This document shows, one piece after another, positions 1 to 11,147 of a stretch of DNA of 64,000 nucleotides. Location: contig QVOM02000116.1 of assembly GCA_003586115.2 (NCBI GenBank), forward strand, positions 44,029,024 to 44,093,023. Direction: 5' to 3'. The position numbers and the translations under genes are program-made. The stretch's first letter is position 1. Every line of letters begins with the position of its first letter. This DNA is from Salvator merianae. Its lineage: Eukaryota; Chordata; Lepidosauria; Squamata; Teiidae. Below the pieces are notes generated by a model. It worked only from the letters and a program-made list of their open reading frames with translations, searched no databases and was not told where the DNA came from.

Positions 1-2204
1 AAACAGAGACAAGGCCCCAGCCATAACTGGGAACCAGTTGGTGGAAGATTTAATTTTGCTTTCCATTTGGCTGTCCAAACAGAAATCATAGGCCTTTAAT
101 GCTCACTTGGAAATAATTCAACTCCTTTAACACAGTTTGCTAATTTATAGTGCACTCCCACTAGGCCTCTTTTAGAGGTGTGTAACGTAGTGAAAGCATT
201 GGAGAAAGCTGGTAGTGGCAAACGAATAGGTTAATTAGTTCTCTGATCAACATTCTATAGCAACCAGCTAAGGTTCTTGCAAAGAATAAAAACATAATCA
301 TTATAATGAGCAGATGTTATTTTAAAAGTAATTCTCTACAACGGCAGTGGTTGCATGCTCTCCATGGATATTTCAAATAGTGTCAGCATTTTCTTTGTGC
401 AGATTCTCAACTGCTAACGTGCTATTGGAGGACACCCCATGCAGGATGAAAAAATTTGCAACCCAGTGGGTGGGACTGAGTTATTTTTATGAAAACTGTG
501 GGGAGGGGTAGAAGACATTCAGCACTAATAACAGCATGGGTTGGTCTTTCTATATAGAGATGACAACTCTCTGTGAGGATTCTAGAGAAGAATAAAAAAG
601 GTCTTGTATTATACCACTGCTATCTTTGAAGCACCTTTGGCAGCCCTGGTGCCCTTTAGGTATTTTGGATTACAAATCCCCTTTTTTCTAGGAATGGAAA
701 AACAATCTCAACAATTGTTTGAGTTCTCTATTACAGATTTCTTTATATTTGCTTCTGGTTCTGCATCAAATCAGGCCTCCCCCTCTTCCTATGTTATACA
801 GAAAGGAATATGACGATGTGTCCATTAACCCATAAGCCTTCCTTATACATGCAGCCACCATAAGACGTTTCACTTGTAAGAGATATCTACCTGTTTTTCA
901 CTAAATAAGCAGATTATCAGAGGAGGCTGCAGCATAGAAAATAACAGTGGGATCTAATGGGAATTCAATATACAACCTTTTATTTTCCAACATGTTAATA
1001 AAACAAATAAAGCTTGTATAAGAAGGAATAAGTGTAGTTTGCACCCAATTCAAATACGTAGTTTTGCATATACAGGTGTCCCTTATATAACATCACAGTT
1101 TTGCTCTCACCAGCCACCATGTAGCACCAAACCATATTATGCAAGTAATTGTGTCTTACAAAAAAATGGGGTTTGTAGAACCTCAAACACCCAGTCTATC
1201 AATGTAACTGCATAATTTATATGTGGATGTTGCCTAATGTTGAGAAACTCCATAATTTGTCAAGCAGAATCCATGCTGAGAGAAGATCGATCTGTGGGCC
1301 TTTTTTCACTTACCTCCAGGACAATTCCAGGTTGCTGGTCCAGACCTGCCTCCAACAATCTCCCAATTGCAGCTAGTGATGGGCTGGGCATCCAACATCA
1401 GGACGTCTCACCAGGAATGGAAGAGGCCGGCATGTCATTTGCATTGCTACCACTGTTCGGCAGGAACAGGACTGACCCAGTGCTCAGCATGTGAATGGCC
1501 CATCCATTCCTGTTGTTAACTGGTTTGGGATTGTCTATTTATCCCATTTCAAGAAGGTAAGTGCAAATTCAGCCCATAGCACCTCATGACTCCAGTTAAG
1601 TGGTCCAGGACTGAATTTCCAAGAACCATAAAGGTCTTGTTCACATTTACATTTTTGCCTGATTTAAGTTTTAGCATTATACATACCCTATTTAGCACAG
1701 AACACCGTGTCTGTTAATCTGATTGCTATTGGTAAATGTTACTAAGTTGCTCTAAGACTTGGAATTTTGGGTTAGGCAGACGCATCCTGTTTATGCTGTG
1801 TCTGAAGCTTGTTCCACTTTAACAGCTCCTATGACCTACTTTTAACAGTTTTTGGCTTTGCTACATAAAATGCTACTTACTGTAACTAGAGCTCAAAATC
1901 CAAGATGGAGCAGATGGCAAAATGGAGTACGGCCTACCAATTATCACTATACTGTTAAAGTATCACAATGTCTTCCATGTCCAGCATCATGAGATGTGTC
2001 AATCATCTTTACTTCCTCCCAGTCATCAGGGGTTGATAGACAACATGGTTCATAACCCTTACTCTGGTGAAGGTTGAAAGAAACTGAAGTTTATACCATA
2101 GGGTGGAGAGCAGATTGGCTCTTTTTCCTTAGGAGCAAGCTCCCACTCATGGAAGAAATTAGATTGGCCTGAGTTTTTGTTTGCTTTGAAATAACAAGTG
2201 GCAA
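1..2204. other. Unassigned AT-rich non-coding DNA
   Basis: I see no gene here. Short frames of 60-115 codons lack any recognisable domain and are what chance would give. The first 400 bases are AT-rich and free of obvious repeats, with homeobox-style TAAT/ATTA cores, so part may be conserved non-coding DNA. The stretch around 1.9 kb and 2.1 kb may be old repeat. Confidence 0.5.
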
Positions 2205-2620
2205 GACCATGAAGAGCACTGTGCATTTTGTGGAGGCCGGAGCTATGAGAAGCGTCTGCAGATGCTCCTGATTACTACTAGCTGTGGAAAACAAAATTGT
2301 TGTCCACAGCTGGACTGGAAGCACCTGGACTGCCTCTGGTATGCAGCATTCGCACCCACTTCCAGGTGTGAATGCTGTAGGCCACAGCATGGTTGTGGCT
2401 GTGCAGTTGTGTGCTGCCTCCCCAGTTGCCATGAAAGCTGTGAGACATTTCTGTGGCTGCTGTCATGGTGGGGCAGTTGGCATTCACACTGCGAGTGTTG
2501 GAAGCCTGGCTCTGGGTTGTTCCAGCCCTCACGGTGTGGATGGCCATTGCATGGTGGGGACGGTTCCAACTTGGAATGGCCAGATTTGATCATTCCAAGG
2601 TGGAAAGTGCGAAAAGGCCC
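2205..2620 (+). mobile_element. MITE family D, copy D1 (5'-truncated)
   Basis: Non-autonomous DNA-transposon remnant. It shares its interior with copies near 10.75, 31.8, 33.5, 59.3 and 61.3 kb: an inverted pair around AGCTGTGG.../...CCACAGCTGG, then a CTCACGGTGTGGATGGCCAT-like block. It ends GGAAAGTGCGAAAAGGCCC, the family's right-hand terminal repeat. The left end is degraded, so the start is approximate. Open frames on both strands are a by-product of its GC-rich palindromic interior, not genes. The superfamily is inferred as PIF/Harbinger-like from the TAA duplication around copy D5. Confidence 0.6.
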
Positions 2621-2853
2621 AAAAACTCTTCTTTATTTAATATTGATAACATACAGTAAACTGCTTTGGGATTTTTTTTAAAAAAAATGAAGAAGCAGTG
2701 TAGAAATTTTGTACGTAAAACAACAATAGAATTGCACAGCTAATAAAGGAACTTATATGTAACATTCTAACCTTATCACACTACATTTGGTATGCTTATA
2801 ATGTTAGAATGATATATTCATATGAACCAAATGCTTTCCTACCTTTTCACAAT

Positions 2854-3033
2854 GGCCCTTTCTGCACTTGGCCTTATTACGGATTATATCCCAGAATAGG
2901 GACCTGCCATCCACATGCCAGTGCAAACTATAAAAAGTCTTGCCCAAGGCCTACCGTAGTCTGCACTAGCATGCAGATGGCAGGTCTCTATTTTGAGATA
3001 TAATCTGGAATAAATCCACGTGCAGAAAGGCCC
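2854..3033. mobile_element. Palindromic MITE family A, copy A1
   Basis: A 180-bp element whose two halves are inverted repeats of each other. It starts GGCCCTTTCTGCACTTGGCC and ends with the complement TGCAGAAAGGCCC. The inner arms carry CCCAGAATAGGGACCTGCC and its complement. It is flanked on both sides by AAT, a 3-bp repeat read as the target-site duplication. At least eight more copies lie in the window. It has no coding capacity and would have depended on a transposase in trans. The 3-bp duplication and GGCC end fit PIF/Harbinger better than hAT, but no autonomous relative is present to confirm this. Confidence 0.8.
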
Positions 3034-3297
3034 AATGTTGCTTCTGAGTCACTAGTGTCTTGAAATAAAGACTCCTCCTTCCTTTGTGTTGCCTGTGAGT
3101 CATGGTAGCTTTTGAGTTTCATTTGTTTTTCACTTGGTTTTTCACTCAGTCCTTCAACTGCCTCTTTATGATAACTATTAAGGACTTCTATAAACTTCAG
3201 TTACTGCCTGAGTTACAAGTGGGGATGGGATGGAAATTCAATGGATGTTTAAATTCAGTTGAATTTTGTAAAAAAATAAAAATAAACAGATGTCCAG

Positions 3298-3524
3298 TTC
3301 ATTATTTATTTACTTTATTTGCATTTTATCCCGCCATATACCCAAAGATCTCAGGGCAGTTACAACAATAAAAAACCCAGATCCTAAAATAATAACAGTT
3401 CCTGAAAGTGTGTGTGGGGGGGGTACCACTGAAAAGTTCCTGTCCCAGATACCCACCCCTCTAGCTGCTGAAAGTGATGATACAATGAAGAAGATTTCAT
3501 CTGCAGAGTTTAAGCCCTCCTAAG
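3298..3524 (-). mobile_element. LINE 3' end (L2-like), minus strand
   Basis: Reads as the 3' tail of the same LINE type as at 26.75-27.5 kb. The plus strand shows a TTTATTTGCATTTTATCCC start, then a CTCAGGGCAGTTACAACAAT block and a CCCACCCCTCTAGCTGCTGA block that parallels the 27.0 kb copy. It is 5'-truncated, as is usual for LINE insertions. No reverse transcriptase sequence remains. Confidence 0.65.
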
Positions 3525-3840
3525 TCCAAACTTTGGATTCTGTCTGTAGTGGGAGGGGGAGCAAAAGTATAATATTACAAACTGAGTTTGAATGTAATTT
3601 CAGTATGCAGCTGGACACTGTTGAGTAAAGAGCACTCTGCAGTATCAGCAGATGGTGTAGGAACAGGTGTTTGCCGGTTCCAAATGGTGCCACTGTTGCT
3701 ATTGTATATAGACTGCATTTTGTATGCTACAATATACAATTTTGCTTAAGACTATCAAGGTGGGTTGAGACGCACTGTTTGGCTCAAAGTTGGCTATCAC
3801 AGCCAAGTGGGGATTTGAACCCTGATCTGACAGATCATAG

Positions 3841-4008
3841 GGAGCAGCTGTAGCTCAGCAGTAGAGCAATTGCTTGAAAAGCAGATGCTTGCAGTTTCAA
3901 CCTCTGGCATCTCCCCAGAAGAAAGCAATTGCAAATCATTTCTGCATCTTTGCCAAGAAAACTGCATGGATGTAGTGGACCCTGATTTAATGGTACCAAA
4001 GAGCAAAA
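3841..4008 (+). mobile_element. tRNA-derived SINE
   Basis: The head carries a Pol III A box (TAGCTCAGCAGTAGAGCA) and a degenerate B box (AGTTTCAACCTC) about 45 bases further on, the spacing seen in tRNA-derived SINEs. The body continues through a TTTGCCAAGAAAACTGCATGG block, which is also present (inverted) in the SINE at 44.3 kb. It is probably a squamate tRNA-SINE. A functional tRNA is excluded because the arms do not pair and the body runs on for more than 100 bases. Confidence 0.7.
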
Positions 4009-5744
4009 ATTCCCAGGTCTAAGACAACACTTTAATCATTGCAACATACTGGTTCACAGGAAGCTATAATGACTTTATTCTGGACAAAGCCTTTATTAAT
4101 TCTTTTGTTTTATATCCATTGGCAGATAAATAGTTGAAGTGTGCTTTTTTGTGGGTTTCCTCCACCCAGCGCATACTTATTATAATCATTACTCTTTCCC
4201 CTAGCTTGAAATGCATGTCAGACTTCTCTCTTGTTTTCAAGTGCTTTCTCTGCAAATCTACTAACAGTTACAAATTGCTGATGATTTCCTGAGTGGATTG
4301 GGAGACGTTAGATAAAACTGTTAACATATTGCACTGTCTCATTTCATTGCCACAGTAAGGAGTGAGACACTTTGCTCAGCTTTCACAAAGCTGTATTTAC
4401 CTTTTGCTACATTTGCATTTATTCTTTTTTTTCCAGGGGAGGGGATTCCTAATTGGAAAAGTTGGAGATCTCTTTCAATTTAACTAGGATAATTGGAATG
4501 GCTAAAGAGTGAAAATCTCTTTTAATTTAAATAACATTTAATAAGATTGCCTAGAATATATCCTTGTTGATTGAGTTTCCTAGGAAACCTTAAGCATGTT
4601 GACTGTCATCTTACAGCTTTTCTTGACACATGAAAAGCTTGATAGAGGAATATCAACAGTTTTTTTTTTTAAAGTAAATCTTCAATGAAAGTCAACCAGT
4701 CAAAATAGATTTTATAGTATTTCACTGCTTCCCATGGCTGTATTATGATGTTTTCCCTCATTTATTATTTTAAGCCACACAAAGAGCAACCAAAAATCTC
4801 ACAAATACACACTCTTTGTTTATACACTAAGTGCATTGCTGGCAGGTAGCTTCTTCCCGTATCCCTTATCCCCATCTCTGTTTTTGTACAAAACTACATC
4901 ACAGAAATAAAGGTAGTTACTTTACAGGTAGTGAAAACTTTCTTCTACTTGGCACATTGCCCACAGATTGGGGGAAAGTAGACTAAAACTCTGTCAGTCA
5001 CCAAAACTGGGATTCAGGGCACCGAGAAATAGCCTCAGCATGTGGCAAGACCTAAATAATCTTGGCTGATCTCAACAGTCCAAGGGTGTGATTGAACAAG
5101 GCTTTTTTCAGTCTCCCCTCTTAGAAAATGTGCCCCTTCGGTAGCCATTAAAAAAAAAAGGCATCCAAACACTAAAACAAATAAGCTTTCCACATGTTGC
5201 TCTTCCTTTGCCTCTAAGTCTGACAATGCCATCTTAACAGCCAGTGCTCACCACTGATTGGCCAGCTGCCTGCCTGAATTTCTGGGGCCAATTGGTCACA
5301 CACCAGCAGCATTTATTCCCATGCTGCCATTGGCTAGACCTCCCTCCTCTGTGCTTATGAAGCTACTTGCTGGTGTGGAACATCAGCAAATTCAGAAAGG
5401 CCCTAAAATTACCTAACTATGCCCACATTAAAACACAAGTTAATTTCTGTGACTTGGTGGCAAATGGAGAGTGTCAGAAAAAGCAAACAAACAGGTTGTC
5501 CAGCCAGATCATTCTGACTTGAATATATGCTATAAAAATAGCCTCTTTTACGCTAGGATATATTAATATTTTGCATCACAGCGCTAAAATCAAAGGATGC
5601 TTCTTTATGGCATTGAATAATTTTGTGATGTCATTTTTATACACCTTTCACAATGATGCATTGTAAAACACTCACAATTCAGAATGAGTTACAAAATTTC
5701 ACATTCAAATGTTAGAGTCAAATTTCGCATTTAATTATTCAATA
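4009..5744. other. Unassigned non-coding DNA with AT-rich block
   Basis: No gene is seen. Bases 4260-4560 are AT-rich and repeat-free (for example a TTTGCATTTATTC octamer-like stretch) and may be a conserved non-coding element. Bases 5255-5335 hold three ATTGG/CCAAT motifs within 80 bases. The rest gives no recognisable signal. Confidence 0.45.
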
Positions 5745-5860
5745 TCTATCTATTTACTGAATTTATATAGCCCTCTTGAAAACTGAAGTCTCGTCTTCTC
5801 TAGCACACAGACACATACAACATAAAACACAACCAATAAAACTAAAACAGTAAAATAAAA
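5745..5860 (-). mobile_element. Possible LINE tail, minus strand
   Basis: TCTATCTATTTACTGAATTTATATAGCCC followed by a run of ACA/AACA-rich sequence resembles the TTTATTTATTTRTATCCCGCC-type tails of the L2-like copies at 3.3, 26.8, 35.3 and 43.1 kb. The similarity covers only about 100 bases and is loose, so this call is weak. Confidence 0.3.
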
Positions 5861-6924
5861 CCAATTAAAACTATTGGTGGCTTCCAAGATATCATGTGTA
5901 GACTTCATTGCTTTATTTTTGGTTTTGGAAAAAAATATTCTATCAGTAACTGTGAAGTAGCATAAATGTTCTATATGGCACACCCTTGTGCATCTGCACA
6001 AAACACTTGCACTTCACTAATAGATTACCTCACAACAGACTGATCCTTTGACAGTACCACAGTCTGTTAATAAGGGGTTTGAACAACAATAGAAAGACAT
6101 TGATTTTACAGTTAGGATTTCTATCACTCACTCACCTCACTGCCTCTGCATTTGAAAGGAACTTTTTTGCTTTTCCTAAGAACATTCTTGATGGGTTTGT
6201 ACAGCTGCCAAAAAAGATATGAGAGACCCTTATTTTATATGCAAACTTTTACCTAAACATTGTATACAGGGGAGATCATATTTCAAAATATGCATATAGC
6301 TGTCTTTAGAACAAATGACCTCTACAAAAATCTACTGTGTAGGTAGACTAATGTGCTTCTGGCCAACCTACCTTTCACAATGTCACTTCCTCCATAACCT
6401 CTTCTCTTTACAGTTCACACTGAATAACAAAAATGTATTACATTGTCAGAATTGCTTGTGACCATTGCTGTCTCCATGGAATCCTTCATTGTGTATCCTA
6501 GATCTACCTCAGAGATTTATTGTAGCACAGTGAATTGTTATACCCACTCTCGGAGCCTTTCCTCCCTTGCCACAAGTATGGAACAGGTCTATGGGTCTCC
6601 CTTCTACATATTGGTGTGGGATAAAGAAGGCCCCACCCCCTCCAAGTATTCTCCATCCACACACCTGCTGATATGGTCTCTTCTGTACATCCATTAAAGG
6701 TTCAGCACTCCTGCCCATTTTTTTATATATGATAACCCTCCTACAGTTGCTCCCCCAAAATTTATATCTAGAAGTATTTTGCCCCTCTTGCAGATGACAT
6801 ATAACCATAGCATGCAGTATTAATTGCCATTTGTTCTACGAAGATGTCTAATAGCCTTTAAACTGGCTTGCACATGTTCAATCCACATGAGCATTTTTAT
6901 GTCAGTAATCTTCCTTCAATTCAT
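5861..6924. other. Unassigned non-coding DNA
   Basis: I see no gene and no repeat that I can name in this stretch. Its frames are short and lack domains. Confidence 0.5.
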
Positions 6925-7051
6925 AGAGAGATGATAGAGATAGAGATGATAGAGATAGAGACAGAGATACAGATACAGATCGTAGAGATAAGAGATGATA
7001 GAACTGGAGATGATGGAGATGGAGATGGAGATGGAGATGGAGATGGAGATG
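6925..7051 (+). repeat. GATAGA / GAGATG microsatellite
   Basis: A compound simple repeat: degenerate GATAGA and GACAGA units pass into six or more perfect GGAGAT units at the right end (7013-7050). It makes an artificial open frame of Glu/Met on one strand and Ser/Pro on the other; neither is a gene. Confidence 0.92.
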
Positions 7052-7431
7052 AATTTCCCCAAATCTTCATACTTTCCTCCAGCAACAGCTGGCAAAATGT
7101 GTTGGGCAGTGGAGAGATGGCATACGGATTACAATCGTATTTGGTGCCATAAAGTCCACTATGTGTATGAGCACTGCCCTTCTTTTCTACTGCCTTACCA
7201 TCTGCATTTTGCCTGTCTTCACTGTGCTCCTCACAGGGCAGATGTCTCATGTCCCTGAAACATGGAGATAGAGAGATTCCATGTGTTTCATAATACAGAA
7301 GAGCTTATTTTCCTGTTCCAAATGGAAATGTCCCACAATCTTAAGCTATAATCTTACAAGTTATGGTTAAATGAAAACCCTTTGACCCCGTCTGTTCTCT
7401 TCTTTGTACAATATGGTCTTCTAGCTATGTG

Positions 7432-7512
7432 TTAGACACTAACTCCCATGAGCTTCAGTGAGCATGACCAATGTCAGGAATGATGAAAGGTGTTGTCTCA
7501 CAATATCAAGCA
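7432..7512. repeat. Interspersed 80-bp inverted repeat, copy 1
   Basis: Contains ACTAACTCCCATGAGCTTCA and then GGAATGATGAAAGGTGTTGT, the two halves of an ACTCCCATCA.../...TGATGGGAGT palindrome that recurs at 10.0 and 29.1 kb. I recall such ACTCCCATCA palindromes as common in lizard genomes but cannot place the family. Confidence 0.5.
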
Positions 7513-7519
7513 GGTTCTA

Positions 7520-8056
7520 GGCCCCTTCTGCACTCACTGTAATATTGGAACACATCCCACTCTGAGGTCCTGCCATCTACATGCTACTGTGCAATTCAGC
7601 AGGCCCCACTCCTTCTTGTCACACTTAGCCTGCATTGGACAAAGCTCTATTCCAGGATAAGGTGCCAAAATGGTACTTGATCCTGGTCCTGCTCTAGACT
7701 TCTTTATAGAGGTCCACAACCTTGGCAGGATCCATATTCCAGGCTATGAAGGATGTGCAGGCAGCATATCCCTGTAGGCTGGAATACTGTGGGAGACTCT
7801 TTCTGGTGGCACCCCAGGAAGCACCACTAGAACTGGTGCTGCAAGTGCAGTGCCTCAAAAACACCAAAGGCTTGGCGCTGCCTCTGAGGGCTTCTCAGCG
7901 GCAGTGGCCAGGACTGAAGTGGAGCAAACTGTCTGAATGCAAGCAACCCTATCCTGCTCCAATGGCATCCCATCCCAGTGTGGGACAGGTTGCTAAACCC
8001 AAGATAGGGTGTCTTGCCCTGTCCTGAGATGAAGGGAGTAAGTGTAGAAAGGGTCC
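7520..8056 (+). mobile_element. MITE family E, copy E1
   Basis: A non-autonomous DNA transposon of about 537 bp. It begins GGCCCCTTCTGCACTCACTG and ends with the near-complement AGTGTAGAAAGGGTCC. The interior matches the copy at 46.9-47.4 kb in order: CAGCAGGCCCCACTCC, the CACACTT...ATTGGACAAAGC block, and the GGGACAGG block near the right end. The outer 20 bases resemble family A, so A and E probably used one transposase. The frames inside are not genes. Confidence 0.7.
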
Positions 8057-8129
8057 TGATCCAATCTCAGAAAGGCACATGCAACACAGAATTCTTCTCC
8101 TCACCCCGTCTTCATCTAAACAAACTTAT

Positions 8130-8760
8130 TGGGAATTCTCTTAGTGTCCACTGACAAATACTGCTGCTGCAGAAGATCATTTCCTGCAATCAATCATAGG
8201 CCCTTTCATGAACCCCCCTTTGCCATCTATTAAGTGCTAAACAAATGGGCTATGGCAGGTAAATGCATGTTTAAGGAGCTAATACAAGTCATTCAAAGCC
8301 AGATAACAAATTAGTGCCATGTCCTCCTATTTTGTGTACATTAGAAACAGGATAATAACTTTGCTCGGCAAAGAAACAGGGTTAGTAGGGAAGCTGCAGA
8401 GGCCAAAGGGGTAAATGCATCAGAATGCATGCTAAATACATTTCTAATGACAGCCGAGCCAAGCATTTTCATTTGTCTTTAAGGCGATTTATAGGACACA
8501 CCAATCTTTTTCTGAGTGCATATTGCCACTGATGGAGCTTTTCTAAAGATTAAAAGGAAAATTAAATTAAAGAATGACATTTTTGGGAAAGACATTTAAT
8601 TATTTCCACATTATTGTGCCTCTGGAGATCGATTTTTAGCTGTTCCTCTCTTTGCATGATGCTTTCAGATGAGACACTCCATTGTTACAAACTTCATCTT
8701 CGCTTTGTTGCTGGCACCCAAGATGTCAAAGTAAGGCAAAGATTTATTTCCAGTTCTATG
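8130..8760. promoter_or_regulatory. Candidate conserved non-coding element block
   Basis: About 630 bases without any repeat I can recognise. It is AT-rich, with dense TAAT/ATTA, ATGCAT and TTTAAT motifs and a long stretch around AAATTAAATTAAAGAATGAC. The style resembles deeply conserved developmental enhancers in vertebrate gene deserts. This is judged by appearance only; no cross-species alignment was possible. No open frame is present. Confidence 0.4.
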
Positions 8761-9191
8761 TTAGACCATTAAACTCCATAATTCTATCTCTGGCAGAATG
8801 TGGTTCATTAGAAAGCAGTCCTGCAGTACAAATTAACTAGCTGCCCCCGTGTGGTATCTCAGTTGACACGACTGCATGTTTTAGGGTGGATATAGCCAGC
8901 ACATGCGCAATTCTAGAGGAAATACATTACTGAACTAATACTGAAGTTCAGGTGACTATCTGGACAAGCAAGCCTTTTATTAATGATAACAAAAGAGTGT
9001 GTGAGTACAGACAGATCCCCAAAATATTCTGATCAAAAATATTAGGAGGAGGTAATCAAGTTCTTCTCCACTATGTCAGAACTGAGCTTCGGTTGAGAAG
9101 ACTTGCCTCCAGCAGCCATCAGTTGTAACCACACAGGATATTATGACAGCATCTACACAGTCCCTGGGGACCACTCCAAGAAGAAAGGTGC

Positions 9192-9478
9192 AGGAACTCT
9201 TTTTGTGTGTTCAATTCAAACTGAACCAAACAGGGGTTGGTTCAGTTCAAACCTGAACTTTTTTCTTCAAACAGCAGGGTGTTTGGTTTGATTTGAACAC
9301 TTCAAGCACCTTCAAACCTTGATCAAATATGGTGTGTTTGCTGGCTTCATTAGAACACCCTTTTGTGTGGTTCGAATTCAAACTCTGTTTTCAAACAGGT
9401 CGAGTGTCTGGTTTGAACTCAAGCTTTTTGAACACCCCTGTTCAATTCGAACGTGGATCACTTTAGCACATCTCTAAT
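9192..9478 (-). mobile_element. MITE family K, copy K1
   Basis: A repeat rich in TTCAAAC/GTTTGAA and TTCGAAC motifs. It ends GCACATCTCTAAT, the complement of the ATTAGAGATGTGC that opens the copy at 49.2 kb. TAGAGATGTGC ends are typical of a hAT-type MITE common in squamates; that assignment is from memory. The left boundary is approximate. Confidence 0.55.
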
Positions 9479-10007
9479 GCCTGGAATGGGCAATCCTCAT
9501 TTCAACACACAGCACGTGATGTATGACTTCCTGGAGAACACAGAGACTGCATGAATCTTGTGCCTGGCTCACCCCCAGGTGCATAAACTGGGCCTGGGAG
9601 CACTGCAGTGGGAGATCCCACATAACCAGGTTAAATCTCCACTCCTACCACAGCTAAGCAGACAAACAGTGACTAAATAGTCATCCAAGCCCTGTTCTGC
9701 AGCCATTTCTGGAGGCTCATGAAATGTCCCTAGCCTGCAGCTTTTATTTCTTAGCTTCCAAGCTAGGACAGGACAAACTGACCATCATGCACATGACAGG
9801 CAGTGTAGTCCATGTCATCAGCTATGTTCCTGGCCAGAATGCTTTTCTCAGGCCAGGAGAAATCTCTGTAACATGTGCTACTGTCACCCATGTGGATCTT
9901 AGCAAAGAGAAAAACCCACAGCTACACAAGCATCTATTACTCCTGTGAATTGCACTCATGGTACTAGGACACAAGAGTTTTGGTCAATGATGAGGAGCCG
10001 CTGTCTC
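9479..10007. other. Unassigned non-coding DNA
   Basis: I see no gene here. One frame of 74 codons in this stretch has no recognisable domain. No repeat was identified. Confidence 0.5.
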
Positions 10008-10090
10008 AGTGTTTCCAATTCCCATCAGCTCCAGCCCATATGACAAGTGGTCAGGAATGATGGGAGTTTAGACTGACAACATAGCTTCCC
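10008..10090. repeat. Interspersed 80-bp inverted repeat, copy 2
   Basis: AATTCCCATCAGCTCCAGCC followed by GGAATGATGGGAGTTTAGAC: the same two-armed palindrome as at 7.4 and 29.1 kb. Confidence 0.55.
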
Positions 10091-10124
10091 CATCCCTGCC
10101 CAAATTTTTGCAACATTGCATTAC

Positions 10125-10500
10125 AGACTGGTAATGTTTTGAATATCTGCAGCTGACCATGATTTTTGATAGGAGTGAGATTTTGGGGAATGGGATGGAT
10201 TTCTGGAACATTCAGATTTCCATTTGTGAACAGTGTAGGAATGAGGGAGCATGGGATTCTTGGCGTGAGTGGTAGAGGTTTGCATACAATGCCTAATTCT
10301 GAGTTCTGTTCTCAGATGGAACAAAAATCAAAATCCACTAGGATGTTCCAAGTGCTCCATTGGAACATCCAGATGTTTCATGGAACACTCAGATTCCTCT
10401 TCCTATGTGGTGTCATGTGGAAACACAAGTGGGAACACAAGAACTTCCCAGTCCCCAGACAGAATTTTCTCTTTATCATGAAGAGACAGTGACTACCTGA
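10125..10500. mobile_element. Repeat family G, long copy
   Basis: Shares about 105 bases (GTGAACAGTGTAGGAATGAG to CTGTTCTCAGATGGAACAAA) with a segment in the middle of MITE A3 (12.97-13.07 kb). The part after it has GGATGTTCC and GGAACATCC in inverted orientation around 10342-10371. It is probably a MITE of unknown class; its ends are not resolved. Confidence 0.45.
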
Positions 10501-10750
10501 TACAGCAGTTCCCAAGTCCTAAAAACTTGCACAAAAATGTCCATAGCAGAACATGACACAGATGGCAAAGTATCTTGGAAAAGCAACCCTCTTTGTTTAC
10601 ATTTTTAGTTCTTATGCTCTGAGGTGCCTTGTTTCAGGGTTGTTTTCAAGTCAGGGTTACTGTACTGGTGTGACACCTTCAACATCTTTCCCTCTGGGTG
10701 AAACAGCTGTGGTGCCAACTCTTAATTCAGCTCACAACAGCATCACATGG

Positions 10751-11147
10751 GGTCTGCTTGCACTTTTCACTAGTGAAGTGTGTCCACACTTTGCAGAGGC
10801 CGAAGTGATTGGAAGTGGGTTACAGCCACTCCCAATCACTTCTAGTTGTGGAGCACAAAATTGTGCTTCATAGCTGGACTAAGGGCAGCTGGACTGCTCC
10901 TGGTATGCAGCTTTTTCAGATGCAAACACTGCACAGCATGACTGTGGCTGTGTCTGCAGTCACATGGTGTATCCCTAGCTGCTATGGCAGTAGCTGGATA
11001 TTTTCCTGGCCACTATTGTGGCAGGTGTCCAGCCACAATAGTTCCAGCCCTCACAGCCACAATGTTCCAGCCCTCACAGTGCAAATGGCTGCCACACCGC
11101 AAATGTTCATTTGCAAACATTCCAACATGGAAAGTGCAAAAGCACCC
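10751..11147 (+). mobile_element. MITE family D, copy D2
   Basis: Starts GGTCTGCTTGCACTTTTCAC and ends AAAGTGCAAAAGCACCC, degenerate terminal inverted repeats of family D. The interior shows the paired ATTGGAAGTG/CACTTCTAG arms, AGCTGGAC and repeated CCAGCCCTCACAG blocks. A frame of 174-175 codons crosses it, the longest in the window, but it runs through the repeat and lacks any domain, so it is not called as a gene. Confidence 0.65.

Noticed and set aside
3841..3915. Possible functional tRNA gene
   Set aside because: A and B boxes are present but the acceptor and anticodon arms do not pair, and SINE body sequence follows.
6921..7250. Minus-strand frame with a long Ser-Pro repeat and plus-strand frames rich in Glu/Met/Asp
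   Set aside because: Both are translations of the GAGATG microsatellite.
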